Assembly (NCBI GenBank): GCA_938091115.1
Contig: CALKNI010000164.1
Span: 1 to 41,030, forward strand
Direction: 5' to 3'
Length of the DNA stretch: 41,030 nucleotides
From: an uncultured Pirellulaceae bacterium
GTDB taxonomy: Bacteria; Planctomycetota; Planctomycetia; Pirellulales; Pirellulaceae
The notes below the pieces were generated by a model that saw only the letters and a program-made list of their open reading frames with translations, did no database searches and was not told the DNA's origin. Below, one piece after another: positions 1 to 10,182 of the stretch (positions are counted from its first letter, which is position 1; the number at the start of each line of letters is the position of its first letter). The translations under genes were made by a program, and so were the position numbers.

Positions 1-2
1 GT

Positions 3-1049
3 AATTTGCGAAAAACTTGGCTCAACTCCCTCATCGACGACCTCGCCAGCCTCGTTCAATCCGGGAAAGAAGTTCTTATCGTTTCATCGGGAGCAATTGC
101 CCTAGGCCGAAGCCAGCTAGGGTCTCATCAAAGACCCGAACAACTTAAATTAGAAGAAAGTCAAGCAGCTGCTGCGATTGGACAAATCGAATTGAGCCGA
201 GCCTACAACGAATCGCTCAACCGCCATCAACTTTCCTGCGGGCAGATCCTATTAACACTTGGTGATACCGAGACGCGGCGCCGGTATCTCAACGCCAGAG
301 CGACGATTAACACCTTATTGCAATCCAGTGTAATTCCAATCATCAATGAAAATGACTCCGTCGCTACTGCCGAAATTCGTTACGGTGACAATGACCGCCT
401 TGCCGCGAGAGTTGCGTCTATGGTCAATGCTGACTTGCTCATCTTGCTCTCCGATATTGATGGACTCTACTTGCAACCTCCTTCCGTGAACCCCCATGCG
501 CAACTTCTGGAAGAAGTCGAGTTGATAACCGCCGAAATTGAAAACATGGCTGGAGAATCCACCAATCAAAATTCAAAGGGCGGCATGAAAACAAAAATTG
601 AGGCTGCCAAAATCGCCACCGCTTCTGGAACCACCATGGTGATCGGATCTGGTAAGCCGAACAACCCGATCGCTAAAATTGTTGGGGGGGCAAGATCCAC
701 TTGGTTTGCCCCTTCTCAAAATCCGGTCAACGATCGAAAAAAATGGATCGCTGGAGGTCTTGATGTCGCAGGACTAGTAACAGTGGATTCAGGGGCAATT
801 ACAGCGCTGAAGTCTGGCAAAAGTCTTTTACCGGCTGGAGTGACTCAAGTCACTGGGAACTTCTTTAGAGGTGATACAGTTGAAATAATCGATCCTGAGG
901 GAATTCGAATAGGATGCGGGCTAACCGAGTACGATTCGAATGATGCTCGCAAGATTTCGGGACTTCAAAGCGCTGAAATTCAACAACTTCTACGCCAACC
1001 CATTCGTTCCGCAATGATTCATCGTGACAACCTTGTGCTGAGCCCGTGA
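3..1049 (+). CDS. proB: Glutamate 5-kinase, 5' end cut by the window
   Basis: Phosphorylates L-glutamate with ATP to gamma-glutamyl phosphate, the first step of proline synthesis in the cytoplasm. The reading frame is open to the left edge. A TTG at 6 is not a credible start, because the family needs about 20 more residues with the first nucleotide-binding strand before the [10 protein letters not shown] segment. Seen in order are [10 protein letters not shown], the [11 protein letters not shown] helix, the [12 protein letters not shown] glutamate-binding segment, [28 protein letters not shown], and a C-terminal PUA-like domain (about the last 80 residues, including [13 protein letters not shown] and RGDTVEI). 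This is the full-length, PUA-containing form. proA follows 213 bases downstream on the same strand, which supports the pathway assignment. Confidence 0.96.
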   Translation, partial: NLRKTWLNSLIDDLASLVQSGKEVLIVSSGAIALGRSQLGSHQRPEQLKLEESQAAAAIGQIELSRAYNESLNRHQLSCGQILLTLGDTETRRRYLNARATINTLLQSSVIPIINENDSVATAEIRYGDNDRLAARVASMVNADLLILLSDIDGLYLQPPSVNPHAQLLEEVELITAEIENMAGESTNQNSKGGMKTKIEAAKIATASGTTMVIGSGKPNNPIAKIVGGARSTWFAPSQNPVNDRKKWIAGGLDVAGLVTVDSGAITALKSGKSLLPAGVTQVTGNFFRGDTVEIIDPEGIRIGCGLTEYDSNDARKISGLQSAEIQQLLRQPIRSAMIHRDNLVLSP

Positions 1050-1262
1050 TCGCATAATACGTATCTGACAATGCTGTTTGTAGAAACAACGAACTCACAA
1101 AATAAATTTAACATACTTTGCGGACTTCTTTCGTCTCAGTTCAATTTCTTGAGCCAACCCCAACTGATTTACTGCATAGGTCGAGATAGCGTAAGATGAA
1201 GGATAACAGACAAAACCAATTTCATTTCCCAAATAAAAATACTAACAGCCAGATAGATAGCC

Positions 1263-2525
1263 ATGAATGTTGCTGAAACGATGGAAGAAATGGGTCAGAA
1301 CGCCCGAGCGTCGGCAAGAATTCTAGCTACCGCAGACGACGTTGCCAAATCAGATGCGATCCGCTTTGCGGCTGCGCAAATTAGCAACCAATCCGAACAG
1401 ATTCTTATCGCTAATCACCAAGATCTTGAAGAAGCGGAAAAGGCAAACCGGCCTTCAGCCATGATCGATCGTTTGAAACTTGATCAAACACGGATCAAGA
1501 GGATTGCCACCGGCTTGAACACCATAGCTGATCTACCCAATCCTGTAGGGGAAGTAATTTCAACTTCAAAGCGGCCCAATGGACTTCGCATTGATCGCGT
1601 GCGTACACCGCTGGGTGTCATTGGGGTCATCTATGAAAGTCGTCCCAACGTTACCGCCGATGCGGGCGCACTTTGTTTGAAATCCGGAAACGCGGTGATC
1701 CTACGAGGTGGAAGTGATTCCTACCATTCCGCCAAAGCAATTCATAAATGCCTCTCAGAGGGGTTAAACTCTGCCAACTTACCACTCGCATCCATACAAT
1801 TGGTTCCCACCACTGACCGCGCTGCTGTCGGCGAACTGCTGAAAGGCCTTGGCGGCAATCTCGATGTAGTCGTGCCCCGAGGCGGCAAAGGGTTGGTTTC
1901 TCGAATCCAAAACGAATCTCGCGTTCCCGTCTTTGCGCACCTCGATGGAATTTGTCATGTCTATGTCGATCAAGACGCATCGCTCGAGATGGCCATTGAG
2001 GTTGTTTTAAATTCGAAAATGCGACGACCGGGTATTTGCGGGGCGGCGGAAACACTCTTGCTTGACGCAGCATGGCCCGCTGAAAATATGCGGGCTTTAG
2101 TAGAAAGACTGCAGCAAGCAGGTTGTGAAGTGCGAGCAGACACGTCGATTCGGAAAAACACAGAGGGCTGTCTTCCAGCAAGCGAAGCCGACTGGACCAC
2201 GGAATATCTTGACGCAATCATCTCAGCCAAACACGTGAATGGCGTCACCGAGGCAATTCAACATATTAATCAACATAGCTCCCACCATACAGAATCAATC
2301 ATTACTGCCAACCAGAAAACGGCATCCCGATTTTTAACCGAAATTGATTCAGCTATTCTGATGCACAACGCCTCAACTCAATTTGCGGACGGTGGTGAAT
2401 TTGGAATGGGAGCAGAAATTGGAATTGCCACTGGAAAGATGCACGCTCGTGGCCCCGTTGGCGTCGAACAGCTAACTTGCTTTAACTACCGCGTTCATGG
2501 CTCCGGGCAAATACGGCGCACTTAA
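1263..2525 (+). CDS. proA: Gamma-glutamyl phosphate reductase (glutamate-5-semialdehyde dehydrogenase)
   Basis: NADPH-dependent reduction of gamma-glutamyl phosphate to glutamate 5-semialdehyde, the second step of proline synthesis. The 420 residues match the usual family length. Recognisable segments are [19 protein letters not shown] (about 117-135), [15 protein letters not shown] (about 139-153), the VVPRGGKGL loop, and the active-site stretch [13 protein letters not shown] with the probable catalytic Cys at 259. The C-terminal part includes [20 protein letters not shown], typical of ProA. The ATG at 1263 has only a weak Shine-Dalgarno match, but the N-terminus aligns well with the family. 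It ends 5 bases before the stop of convergent fdhD. Confidence 0.97.
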   Translation: MNVAETMEEMGQNARASARILATADDVAKSDAIRFAAAQISNQSEQILIANHQDLEEAEKANRPSAMIDRLKLDQTRIKRIATGLNTIADLPNPVGEVISTSKRPNGLRIDRVRTPLGVIGVIYESRPNVTADAGALCLKSGNAVILRGGSDSYHSAKAIHKCLSEGLNSANLPLASIQLVPTTDRAAVGELLKGLGGNLDVVVPRGGKGLVSRIQNESRVPVFAHLDGICHVYVDQDASLEMAIEVVLNSKMRRPGICGAAETLLLDAAWPAENMRALVERLQQAGCEVRADTSIRKNTEGCLPASEADWTTEYLDAIISAKHVNGVTEAIQHINQHSSHHTESIITANQKTASRFLTEIDSAILMHNASTQFADGGEFGMGAEIGIATGKMHARGPVGVEQLTCFNYRVHGSGQIRRT

Positions 2526-2530
2526 CTTGC

Positions 2531-3385
2531 TCAACTAATTTGATCTTCTCCGGCGTAAACATTGAAACGTTCACCCGAAGTGAATCCGATTAAAACCATA
2601 CTGAACTCTCTCGCTAATTCGACGGCAAGACTCGAGGGAGCCCCAACTGCTACAAGTGCTGGGATTCTAGCGACAATCGCTTTTTGCATCAATTCAAAAC
2701 TCGCCCTTCCACTAACCACCAAAAGACGTCCGCCTAAAGATAGGCTGCCCGTTTGTCCTGCATTCGCGAGTATTTGAGAACCAATTAACTTATCCACCGC
2801 ATTATGCCGCCCCACATCTTCACGAACGCAAAGAAGCTCCCCCTCGAGATCGAATAAACCAGCCGCGTGCAATCCACCAGTTACGTCAAATACACCCTGT
2901 TGGTTCCGCAGTAACTCAGGTAATTGAAAAATCAACTTCCGTTCAATCTTAACTAATTCAGCGATTGGTTTAACATGCTGATTTCGCAACGTCTTTAAAC
3001 TAGCCTTGCCACAAACGCCGCAGCTAGAAGTTGCGTAAAAATGACGCTGAAATTCTCTCGGATCGAATTGAGCGACTTCACTCAGCTCCACAAAAATTGT
3101 ATTACCAACTTCCGCGTCATCCGGAATTGGTCCTTCTGACTCACATCTAATCACTTCGCCGGGCGATTTTATAATTCCCTCGGATAACAAAAACCCCACA
3201 GCCAGTTCGGGATCATTTCCAGGCGTTCTCATCGTAATCGAAAGATTTTTACTCCTTCGGTGGTCCTCGGCACCAAATACAACTCGAATTTCCAACGGCT
3301 CCTCAGTCGCGATACTATCCCTCAGTCGAATGACATCGTCACGACGAAACTTTGAAATCTCAAATTCTTTGTTCTGCAATGCCAT
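2531..3385 (-). CDS. fdhD: FdhD-family sulfurtransferase for formate dehydrogenase maturation
   Basis: FdhD transfers sulfur from a cysteine desulfurase to the bis-MGD molybdenum/tungsten cofactor so that formate dehydrogenase becomes active. The protein has the family hallmarks: EEPLEIRV near residue 28, the RTPGNDPELAVGFLLSEGII segment (53-72), and the redox CxxC pair in SSCGVCGK (Cys122 and Cys125 from the ATG used here). Further on are DVTGGLHAAGLF and VREDVGRHNAVDKLIG, and RASFELMQKA lies near the C-terminus. I chose the ATG at 3385; a GTG four codons upstream (3397) is possible, and neither has a clear ribosome binding site. No formate dehydrogenase gene lies in the window. Confidence 0.95.
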   Translation of the reverse strand: MALQNKEFEISKFRRDDVIRLRDSIATEEPLEIRVVFGAEDHRRSKNLSITMRTPGNDPELAVGFLLSEGIIKSPGEVIRCESEGPIPDDAEVGNTIFVELSEVAQFDPREFQRHFYATSSCGVCGKASLKTLRNQHVKPIAELVKIERKLIFQLPELLRNQQGVFDVTGGLHAAGLFDLEGELLCVREDVGRHNAVDKLIGSQILANAGQTGSLSLGGRLLVVSGRASFELMQKAIVARIPALVAVGAPSSLAVELAREFSMVLIGFTSGERFNVYAGEDQIS

Positions 3386-3464
3386 CAACTTTTTCACTTA
3401 ATCAAAATTTTGCACAGTAACACCACGGGGTCAAAAACCAACAGCAAACGCAAAGCGATTATTT

Positions 3465-5657
3465 TCAATCGCCATTGTCGGCCCCGAAATTTAAATTAGC
3501 GCCCACATCTCCTGTAGCAGGGGCGGTCTTCATCGAATCCTTTAGGTCTGCATTCATTTTTTTTAAATCGACTCCAACTGACCAGTTCAACAAAGCCGCG
3601 ACGCTCGAGTAATCATCACTCCATCGCACTGGGAGAATTCCTTTACCCCACTCGCTCTCAAACAACTTTACCTTCTCAGTATTCTTAAAATTTGTATTTT
3701 TGGTCATTAATATCCAACGGGTTTTTAGCCCTCCGTTGGGGGCACGATAGTCGACTAAAATAGGGGTAAGGCCATTTCTAAGAGAATGGTCCAAAATCAC
3801 GGGTTGTAAATCAATAAACCGATTGGTGATGTGCGCAACCAAAACGCCGTTGGGTTTGAGTCGATCCAAATAAATTTCGAAACATTCAGTTGTTAGTAAG
3901 TGAATCGGAATCGAATCGCTTGAAAATGCATCAATAAAAATCAAATCGTACAGGCCACTGGCCCCTGACTCCATTTCATTCTGCAATTGAAGTCGCCCGT
4001 CACCGAGCTTGACCCTAGTTTCTCCTTTTGAATTTTTCAAAAAACTAAAGTGGTTTTCAGCAATGTCGACGACCATCGGGTTAATTTCATAAAAAACCAT
4101 TTGATCTCCTGGCTCCAGCCAAGTCGCCATCGCGCCGGCCCCCAAGCCTAAAACCGCAACGTTTAAACTATCCTCAGAAATCTCTCGAGAGGCCTCAAAC
4201 GCAACACCCACGCCGCTTTCAGGAACATAATAACTGATGTGCTCCATTTCATACTCGGTTCCAACCTTCTGACCGCCGTGTTCGACACGTCCGTTAATAA
4301 ATTGGCGGTAGCCATCTTTTTCAACAACAGATACAAGCCCATATTCATTTCGACCGCGAAAAATTAAACCCTGCTGGTAACTTGGATCTAAAAAATAAAC
4401 AGCGCTCGAAAGAACAATAGCCAGCACGACGAAGACGGACATGGCCGCACCATATTTGAGAATTTTTAGGCCAGGAGCAACTGTTTTTTTTCGATGCTTC
4501 GTCGGAAAGATTAACGCACATAACACCACGAGCAAGCTGACAACCAGGCCTACATGAAACTCTAAAAACCCCGTAAAAATTTGTGGTGCTAAAATACAAA
4601 CAAAAACACCTCCCGCAGCGCCACCAAACGCAACTACGAGGTAGAAGCCCGTCAGGAAATCCGGGGACGGTTTGGAGCGCTCAAGCTCGCCATGACAGAC
4701 CATACTGGCTGAAAAGCAAACTGTTGATAGGGCAATGATTTGAAATGCTAAACCAGTAAAAAGGCCGAGATGGACGAGGGCAACCGCAATGATCGCACCG
4801 GCAACCACTAATGGCATAAAAATCAAACGCTGATAAATTGCCGGCCTGTCAAAACATATGATGAACGACATCAGATAGAGACTGAGTGGTAATATCCACA
4901 GAAATGGAATAGAGGCCACTTCCTGACACAACAAATTGGTAGTCGCCAACAGGATAATGGAAGCTGTGGCTGCTAAAACAAACCAAACCATAGCTAACAC
5001 TAAACTTGGTCGACGCAACTCGATCCGCTCCCCATCTGCGATCTCATGTTTATTTAAATCTGCTTCGGACCAAACTCTCAATTGAACGGTCTGCCAACCA
5101 CTCCAGCAACAAGTGAGTGCAAAAACATAAAACCCAATCGTCCAGATTAAGGCCTGACTATTCATTGACAAATACCTCTCCACAAGAAAGGGGTACGTCA
5201 CTAACGCCAGAATTGAACCCAAATTTGACAGCGCATAAAGCCGATAAGGCGACTGCCCTCGATGAGAACTTGATTGCCAAGCCTGAATTAATGGTCCCGT
5301 ACTGGAAAGTACAAAAAATGGCATACCAATCGTAATGCTAAGAACACTAATAATGCCCAAAGTAAGATTTTCATTGCCACTCGGCCGCAGACTATCTTCG
5401 GGCACTACCGAGAACGTTACTGCTGCGATCAGCAACAACCCGAGATGAACCAACCATGTCGTCCGAGGAGAACTGAATCGCCGCATTAAATGAGCATACA
5501 GATAACCAAGTAACAACAGCGTTTGGAAAAACATCATGCATGTCGTCCAGACTGCCGCCGTCCCACCGAACCAGGGTAAAATAAATCTTGCAATCATCGG
5601 CTGCACTTGGAACAGCAAAAATGCACTTAGAAAAATTGTCAGACAGTATCGGATCAT
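3465..5657 (-). CDS. Membrane-fused spermidine synthase-like protein
   Basis: A 730-residue fusion. The N-terminal 430 or so residues hold many hydrophobic segments, beginning with FLSAFLLFQVQPMIARFILP and FGGTAAVWTTCMMFFQT, as in fused MFS/spermidine-synthase proteins common in planctomycetes. The C-terminal part is a Rossmann aminopropyl/methyltransferase fold: VAVLGLGAGAMATW (about 497-510) is the nucleotide-binding glycine loop, FYEINPMVVDIA the acidic second strand, and YDLIFIDAFSSDSIPIHLLT (about 562-581) the catalytic-side loop. The family fold is clear; the true substrate is not. It may make polyamines or act as a methyltransferase, and no speD or other polyamine gene is nearby. It lies 67 bases upstream of fdhD and could be co-transcribed with it. 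Confidence 0.88.
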   Translation of the reverse strand: MIRYCLTIFLSAFLLFQVQPMIARFILPWFGGTAAVWTTCMMFFQTLLLLGYLYAHLMRRFSSPRTTWLVHLGLLLIAAVTFSVVPEDSLRPSGNENLTLGIISVLSITIGMPFFVLSSTGPLIQAWQSSSHRGQSPYRLYALSNLGSILALVTYPFLVERYLSMNSQALIWTIGFYVFALTCCWSGWQTVQLRVWSEADLNKHEIADGERIELRRPSLVLAMVWFVLAATASIILLATTNLLCQEVASIPFLWILPLSLYLMSFIICFDRPAIYQRLIFMPLVVAGAIIAVALVHLGLFTGLAFQIIALSTVCFSASMVCHGELERSKPSPDFLTGFYLVVAFGGAAGGVFVCILAPQIFTGFLEFHVGLVVSLLVVLCALIFPTKHRKKTVAPGLKILKYGAAMSVFVVLAIVLSSAVYFLDPSYQQGLIFRGRNEYGLVSVVEKDGYRQFINGRVEHGGQKVGTEYEMEHISYYVPESGVGVAFEASREISEDSLNVAVLGLGAGAMATWLEPGDQMVFYEINPMVVDIAENHFSFLKNSKGETRVKLGDGRLQLQNEMESGASGLYDLIFIDAFSSDSIPIHLLTTECFEIYLDRLKPNGVLVAHITNRFIDLQPVILDHSLRNGLTPILVDYRAPNGGLKTRWILMTKNTNFKNTEKVKLFESEWGKGILPVRWSDDYSSVAALLNWSVGVDLKKMNADLKDSMKTAPATGDVGANLNFGADNGD

Positions 5658-5859
5658 GGCTTAATCGTAAAGCTCACGGCCATTCACCAAAAGATCCCTG
5701 CAAACGAATTCAAGAAAAACCTTAAAGAATCGGATGGACGTAACATTTACTGTAGGACGAGTACATGATTGCCAATTTCATTAGCCGGTTCAGTTGTCAG
5801 GCCAACCAACGAAAGTCGACGATACTCCGAAATCGCGACTGGCGTCGAGGATATGAAAA

Positions 5860-6955
5860 TCACTCGACAAGCACCGGCGATGTATAAGCGTTCTTAATTA
5901 AATTATCAGCTTCGCCACGATCTGTATGTGGTCTTAAATCCCCATCATACAAATAAGATTTTCGAATGGTGATGGACGAATTATTACTCCCTTGCCAAGT
6001 CGAGTTGACGATCTGGACCACTCCCCAACCCACAATGTCATAATTTAAATTCCCGCCCCCACCCTCTAGATGATCAAACAACGGCACCAATTTACTTTGC
6101 CCGTGCGCCGCTATGACTGCAGACTTAATACCCGCTGAGAAGCCGGGGTCACCCGAAAGTGTGATCTCTTCCTGACTGTCGATGTATTCATTGGTTGAAA
6201 TCCGTCCGTTTTCGGCGAGACTATCAAATGTCTTCCTGCATCAGACCAACATTGATTTGATCGACTAACGCGGAAGTGGAATTACTATCCGAACCAACGT
6301 TGACAGTTCCCCAATTCCCGGGGATTTCATTTCCCAACTCATCTTCTATCTTTCCATTGCCATAAATTGACCAAATCAAATTTTAGAGCTGCGCGTCCCA
6401 AACTGATTTTGGAATTCCTGCTGGAAGTATGTAGGCCCCCTCGGTCAGCAACCTTGCCTTTTGCAAGACTGCCGTGCTTGTTACCGAGATCCCCGTCGTC
6501 TGGTTTCCAAACAGCCTTGCAAAAAAAAGGGACACCGACGAGTTTGCTAAATCATCACGCCTTAAAGTCAAGACGACCGTATCGAAAATCCCATCGTTGA
6601 GAATCTAAAACTCGGTATAGACTGTCAAAGGATTAAATCGCCCAATTTGAATGTCGTCATCCAAAATCGAAATTGCGTGTCCTGCGTTCAACTCAGCGAA
6701 TCTCCGCAAGGTCGCACACACTTGACTCAGGTCTTGGCTTCCATCGTAATTTGGCTCCAAATCTCTAACCGCCGCCAATACCGCATGATCGTCTGTACGT
6801 TGCAAATCAGCCTAGGCTTCCAGCACAAGAAAACCTAGCATCGCTGCGACTAAGGTCGTCTGACAAAGCAGCCAATAAAACGAAATCCGCAGACACAACG
6901 CACCTTGGAATCTCCAATCTACGAGCAATCGGTTCTTGCGAATTGAATCTTTCAT
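5860..6955 (-). pseudogene. Decayed TadG-like (Flp pilus/secreted surface) gene
   Basis: Reading the minus strand in one frame from ATG 6955 gives a TadG-like protein broken by TAG at 6812-6814, TAG at 6605-6607 and TAA at 6383-6385. The frame then hits TGA near 6225, and homology resumes in another frame (frameshift about 6225-6245) up to the natural stop at 5860. The pieces match TadG-like planctomycete proteins in order: ADLQRTDDHAVLAAVRDLEP; LDDDIQIGRFNPLTVYTEF; LRRDDLANSSVSLFFARLFG with VTSTAVLQKARL; ITLSGDPGF; then a GGGGNLNYDIVGWGVVQIV tail. Putting Gln at each stop (CAG/CAA to TAG/TAA) restores plausible family text such as EAQADLQRTDD. I infer an inactivated gene of about 365 codons. 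The family name rests on remembered similarity, not a search. Confidence 0.7.
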
Positions 6956-7156
6956 TGGCCATTTTCCCACGCAGATTTTTTCCCTAACAAACCCTAGCCC
7001 AGTAAATTGAACAAAGGCGGCCAATTTTCCCAAACTTACAAAACTTGGTTTCCCTAGTTCGGTTAAAACTAATTTCATTCCCCTCCCAGGACAGCTTAGA
7101 ATTGCAAGAGAAACGCACTTTCGCTGTCCCAAATCACAAGTGGGAATCAGGTTGAT

Positions 7157-7570
7157 CTACTTCAAGCTAAGTTTCCAAAACATCGCTCGTAAAACCAAAT
7201 ACCCCAATCCACCACCAAGAAAATAGGGGGGTAGGTCCGACCAAGTAAAAGAGCTTCCAAGTAGTGCTGCCCCCAATGGACTGGACCGCAACTCAACCAA
7301 CCACTTAGCTTGCCAAAGCTGTAAGAATTCCGCAGTACAGGACCAGCCAATCGCGAGACATACGAAGAATTCAAGTAAACTTCGTTTTGGCAACAAGCCA
7401 AAAAAGAAGGTTACGAAAAAAAACGTGTAGGGAATCCCTCCGCCACTGCTTCGCCACCAGTCCGGCAAGTCCTGCCGAAACCAAGCATAACCCAAGCACA
7501 TACAAACAGCCAAAATGCAAATGAATAATGCCAGCTTGCGCTCGAGTTGTAGCGTTTGATTTTCTTTCAT
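7157..7570 (-). CDS. DUF2809-family small membrane protein
   Basis: A 137-residue protein with about four hydrophobic segments (LALFICILAVCMCLGYAWF; IPYTFFFVTFFFGLLP; LLEFFVCLAIGWSCTAEFLQ; YFLGGGLGYLVLRAMF). The pattern AEFLQLWQAKWLVELRSSPLGAALLGSSFTWSDLPPYFLG matches the DUF2809 signature, in which an ExxQ motif is followed by W(L)xxxR, LGxxxLGxxFxWSDLxxY. The biochemical role of this family is unknown. ATG 7570 is the natural start. It lies alone between the TadG-like pseudogene and divergent polX. Confidence 0.75.
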   Translation of the reverse strand: MKENQTLQLERKLALFICILAVCMCLGYAWFRQDLPDWWRSSGGGIPYTFFFVTFFFGLLPKRSLLEFFVCLAIGWSCTAEFLQLWQAKWLVELRSSPLGAALLGSSFTWSDLPPYFLGGGLGYLVLRAMFWKLSLK

Positions 7571-7886
7571 TCCATCACGATCAATAACTTAAGTAACACC
7601 TCGGCAGACTATCCGAAAGTGATGAAAACATTAGAACTTCGGTTACTATAAAACACCACACCTATCGATACTAATAATTGCCTTACATAAGAATCTTTTA
7701 ATAGTCATCGCTATCAACTGCATAAAAAACGCTTTGAATTAACTCAGCCGATATTAAAGACTTAATTCTTAGTTAAGCCTGGAGATCAAAAAGCATGCGA
7801 ACCCAAACTTACCAAAATTTGTCTGATCCTTTGGCAACCCGTGCAACCGTCTTATCAACTTCCAAGTCAAACGTTATCATCCGGAC
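7571..7886. other. Divergent intergenic region, DUF2809 gene / polX
   Basis: This AT-rich stretch must hold the start signals of both flanking genes. I see a small dyad, CTTAA (7761-7765) and TTAAG (7773-7777), but no convincing promoter pair, RNA gene or ORF. Confidence 0.5.
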
Positions 7887-9614
7887 ATGAACAACGAAAA
7901 AATTTCAAAGCACTTATCTCAGCTAGCCGACTTATTGGAATTCACCGGTGCGAATTCATTTCGCCTCCGTGCCTATCGCAATGGTTCCCGAATTATCAAG
8001 GAGCTTCCCGAGTCGATTGTGAGCATGATTGAGGCGAATCAAGACCTCACCAAACTCGACGGGATTGGCAAAGGCGTTGCAGAGAAATGCCATGAACTGG
8101 TGAGTTCGGGTAGACTGAAACAACTGGATGAAATCTTGGAAACGGTCCCCAAGACAGTCCTCGATCTCTTGAACGTACCAAAACTGGGTCCCAAGAAATG
8201 CGCGGCTCTTTTTAATGAATTGGGAATTCAATCACTGGACCAACTTAAAGCTGCGTGTGAAGCCCAGCAAGTAAGGCTTTTATCAGGATTCGGCGCAAAG
8301 ACTGAAGAAGCCATTCTGCAGGGAATTGCAATCGCAGTGTTGGCGAACGAGCGCATTCTTTGGGCGCACGCTGATAAAATTGCGAAGGACCTTGAATCCC
8401 ACATGAGCTCCTGTTCGGCAGTTCGCCAAAGTGAATTCGCAGGAAGTTACCGGCGCGGAAAAGAAACGGTTGGCGACCTCGACCTTTTAGTCGATTCAGA
8501 TGACAGTCAAACTGTGATGGATCATTTTGGTAAGTACGAAGAAATTACTTCCGTGATTGTTCGCGGAGAAACAAAAATGTCAGTTCGCCTAGAAAATGAA
8601 TTCCAAGTTGACCTTCGAGTTGTTCCCCAAGAATCATTTGGAGCTGCTCTGCAATATTTTACCGGGTCCAAAGATCACAACGTACTTATTCGCGGACGCG
8701 CTAAACAGATGGGGCTTAAGGTCAACGAGTGGGGTGTGTTTGACCTAAATGATACAGAGGAAAGCCGCGTTGCCGGTCGAACAGAACTGGAAGTTTACGA
8801 ATTACTCGACCTTCCGTTATTTCCCCCTGAAATAAGAGAGGCACGGCGCGAATTAGATTGGGCAGAAAAAAGTGAGCTCCCGCATCTAATTGAACTCGCT
8901 GATATTCAAGGCGATCTCCACATGCACACCACAGCAACGGATGGGAAAGCATCAATCGAAGAAATGGCAGAAGCGGCGAAAGCGATTGGGCTGAACTATA
9001 TCGCCATCACTGATCATTCCCAAAGAGTCTCGATGGCCAATGGCTTGACCCCGGATCGGCTCTTAGAGCAATGGAAGAAAATTGATCAAATTAACGCCAA
9101 TCGTACGGATGACTTTGTCATTCTCAAGGGAATCGAATGCGATATTCTCGAAGCTGGTGGAATGGATTTACCCGATGAGGTTTTGGCTCAAGGCGATTTT
9201 ATTATTGCCAGTGTCCACTATGGGCAAAACCAACCCCGGCAACAGATTACGGATCGGATTATCGGAGCGATCGAAAACCCCCACGTTTCCATGATCGCGC
9301 ACCCGACTGGTCGACTCTTAAACAAGCGGGAGGCATACGATGTAGATATCGACGCCGTATTCCAGGCAGCGAAGGCTAACCACAAAATGGTCGAACTGAA
9401 CGCTAATCCAGTTCGTCTCGACCTCAATGACATTCATCTTTTAGCTGCTAAAACGCACGGCATTCCTGTTGTAATTAACACCGACGCCCACCGCACGTTG
9501 GGCTTAAGTAATATGCGTTACGGAATCAAACAGGCTCGCCGGGGTTGTTTGTGCGTGGCTGATGTCGCCAACACGCTACCTTTGGCTGAATTCCTCAAGG
9601 CACTGCATCGCTGA
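7887..9614 (+). CDS. polX: DNA polymerase X family (PolX) with PHP exonuclease domain
   Basis: Bacterial family X DNA polymerase for gap-filling in base-excision repair; the PHP domain typically gives 3'-5' exonuclease and AP-site processing. Domains in order: an N-terminal 8-kDa-like region with helix-hairpin-helix (LDGIGKGVAEK, 57-67), a second HhH (NVPKLGPKKCAALF, 96-109), and the nucleotidyltransferase palm with GSYRRGKETVGDLDLLV (186-202). Asp198, Asp200 and Asp242 (VDLRVV) are the likely metal-binding triad, followed by GSKDHN (260-265). The C-terminal PHP domain has DLHMHTTATDGKAS (343-356), ITDHS (374-378) and later NTDAH. The 575-residue length is typical. It is apparently monocistronic. 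Confidence 0.96.
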   Translation: MNNEKISKHLSQLADLLEFTGANSFRLRAYRNGSRIIKELPESIVSMIEANQDLTKLDGIGKGVAEKCHELVSSGRLKQLDEILETVPKTVLDLLNVPKLGPKKCAALFNELGIQSLDQLKAACEAQQVRLLSGFGAKTEEAILQGIAIAVLANERILWAHADKIAKDLESHMSSCSAVRQSEFAGSYRRGKETVGDLDLLVDSDDSQTVMDHFGKYEEITSVIVRGETKMSVRLENEFQVDLRVVPQESFGAALQYFTGSKDHNVLIRGRAKQMGLKVNEWGVFDLNDTEESRVAGRTELEVYELLDLPLFPPEIREARRELDWAEKSELPHLIELADIQGDLHMHTTATDGKASIEEMAEAAKAIGLNYIAITDHSQRVSMANGLTPDRLLEQWKKIDQINANRTDDFVILKGIECDILEAGGMDLPDEVLAQGDFIIASVHYGQNQPRQQITDRIIGAIENPHVSMIAHPTGRLLNKREAYDVDIDAVFQAAKANHKMVELNANPVRLDLNDIHLLAAKTHGIPVVINTDAHRTLGLSNMRYGIKQARRGCLCVADVANTLPLAEFLKALHR

Positions 9615-10182
9615 TACGCCATCCGACGAAACGATGCGGCAAAGCAACGCCGCTTCACGACACTACGCTATGTTTTAACAACGCTCTACCGCCAAACGCC
9701 TGAATTCACACAACCTTCAGTAATGGCACGGGGATTGCAATGATTGGTTGACGTACATCTGTTGGAACGCATTAGCTATCCAATCGGCAATGCCACCAAT
9801 CCAGCAGATCTCCCCACTCAATTTAAGTTCAATCGACTACCCACCCGCAAACGATCAATATGTTTAAGCCAGAGACTTTATCGACAGTGAAATACTACCT
9901 AACAATCCTTCTCAAGGAACAAGAAGTGATTCTTGCGGCAAACCATAAAAGGCGTTAGGTTTTATTCGCCAACACATTTTCGGCCGTTCTAGTATTCTTA
10001 GTCACACTCTCCTTTATCAACTCCCTGCGTGTAACTTAGGATCTGACTTCCGGATTCCACTCAATGATGAGTCGGTGAAGCGTGCTTTAGTCGACGACGT
10101 TAAATACGAAAACGGCTGAGCATTCAATACTGACACAAATCCTCGATAACTGATTCCAGGGAAAGAGACGATTTCACTCGGA
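9615..10182. other. Convergent gene-poor region between polX and the ALDH group
   Basis: About 570 bases between two converging stops. There is a weak GC-rich dyad just after polX (GCGGC/GCCGC, about 9637-9654) without a T-run, and a short GGCG/CGCC dyad near 9950-9970 followed on the minus strand by TTTT. The latter could be a weak terminator for the minus-strand operon, but the stem is only 4 bp. A minus-strand ORF entering this region from within the neighbouring gene has no recognisable domain. Confidence 0.4.

Noticed and set aside
1651-2217. 188-codon minus-strand ORF inside proA
   Set aside because: It lies wholly antisense to a well-conserved gene and has no domain likeness.
5860-6955. 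Reassignment of TAG/TAA to glutamine in this organism
   Set aside because: Many intact genes in the window end at TAA or TAG in the expected place, and the region also carries a frameshift, so decay is the simpler reading.
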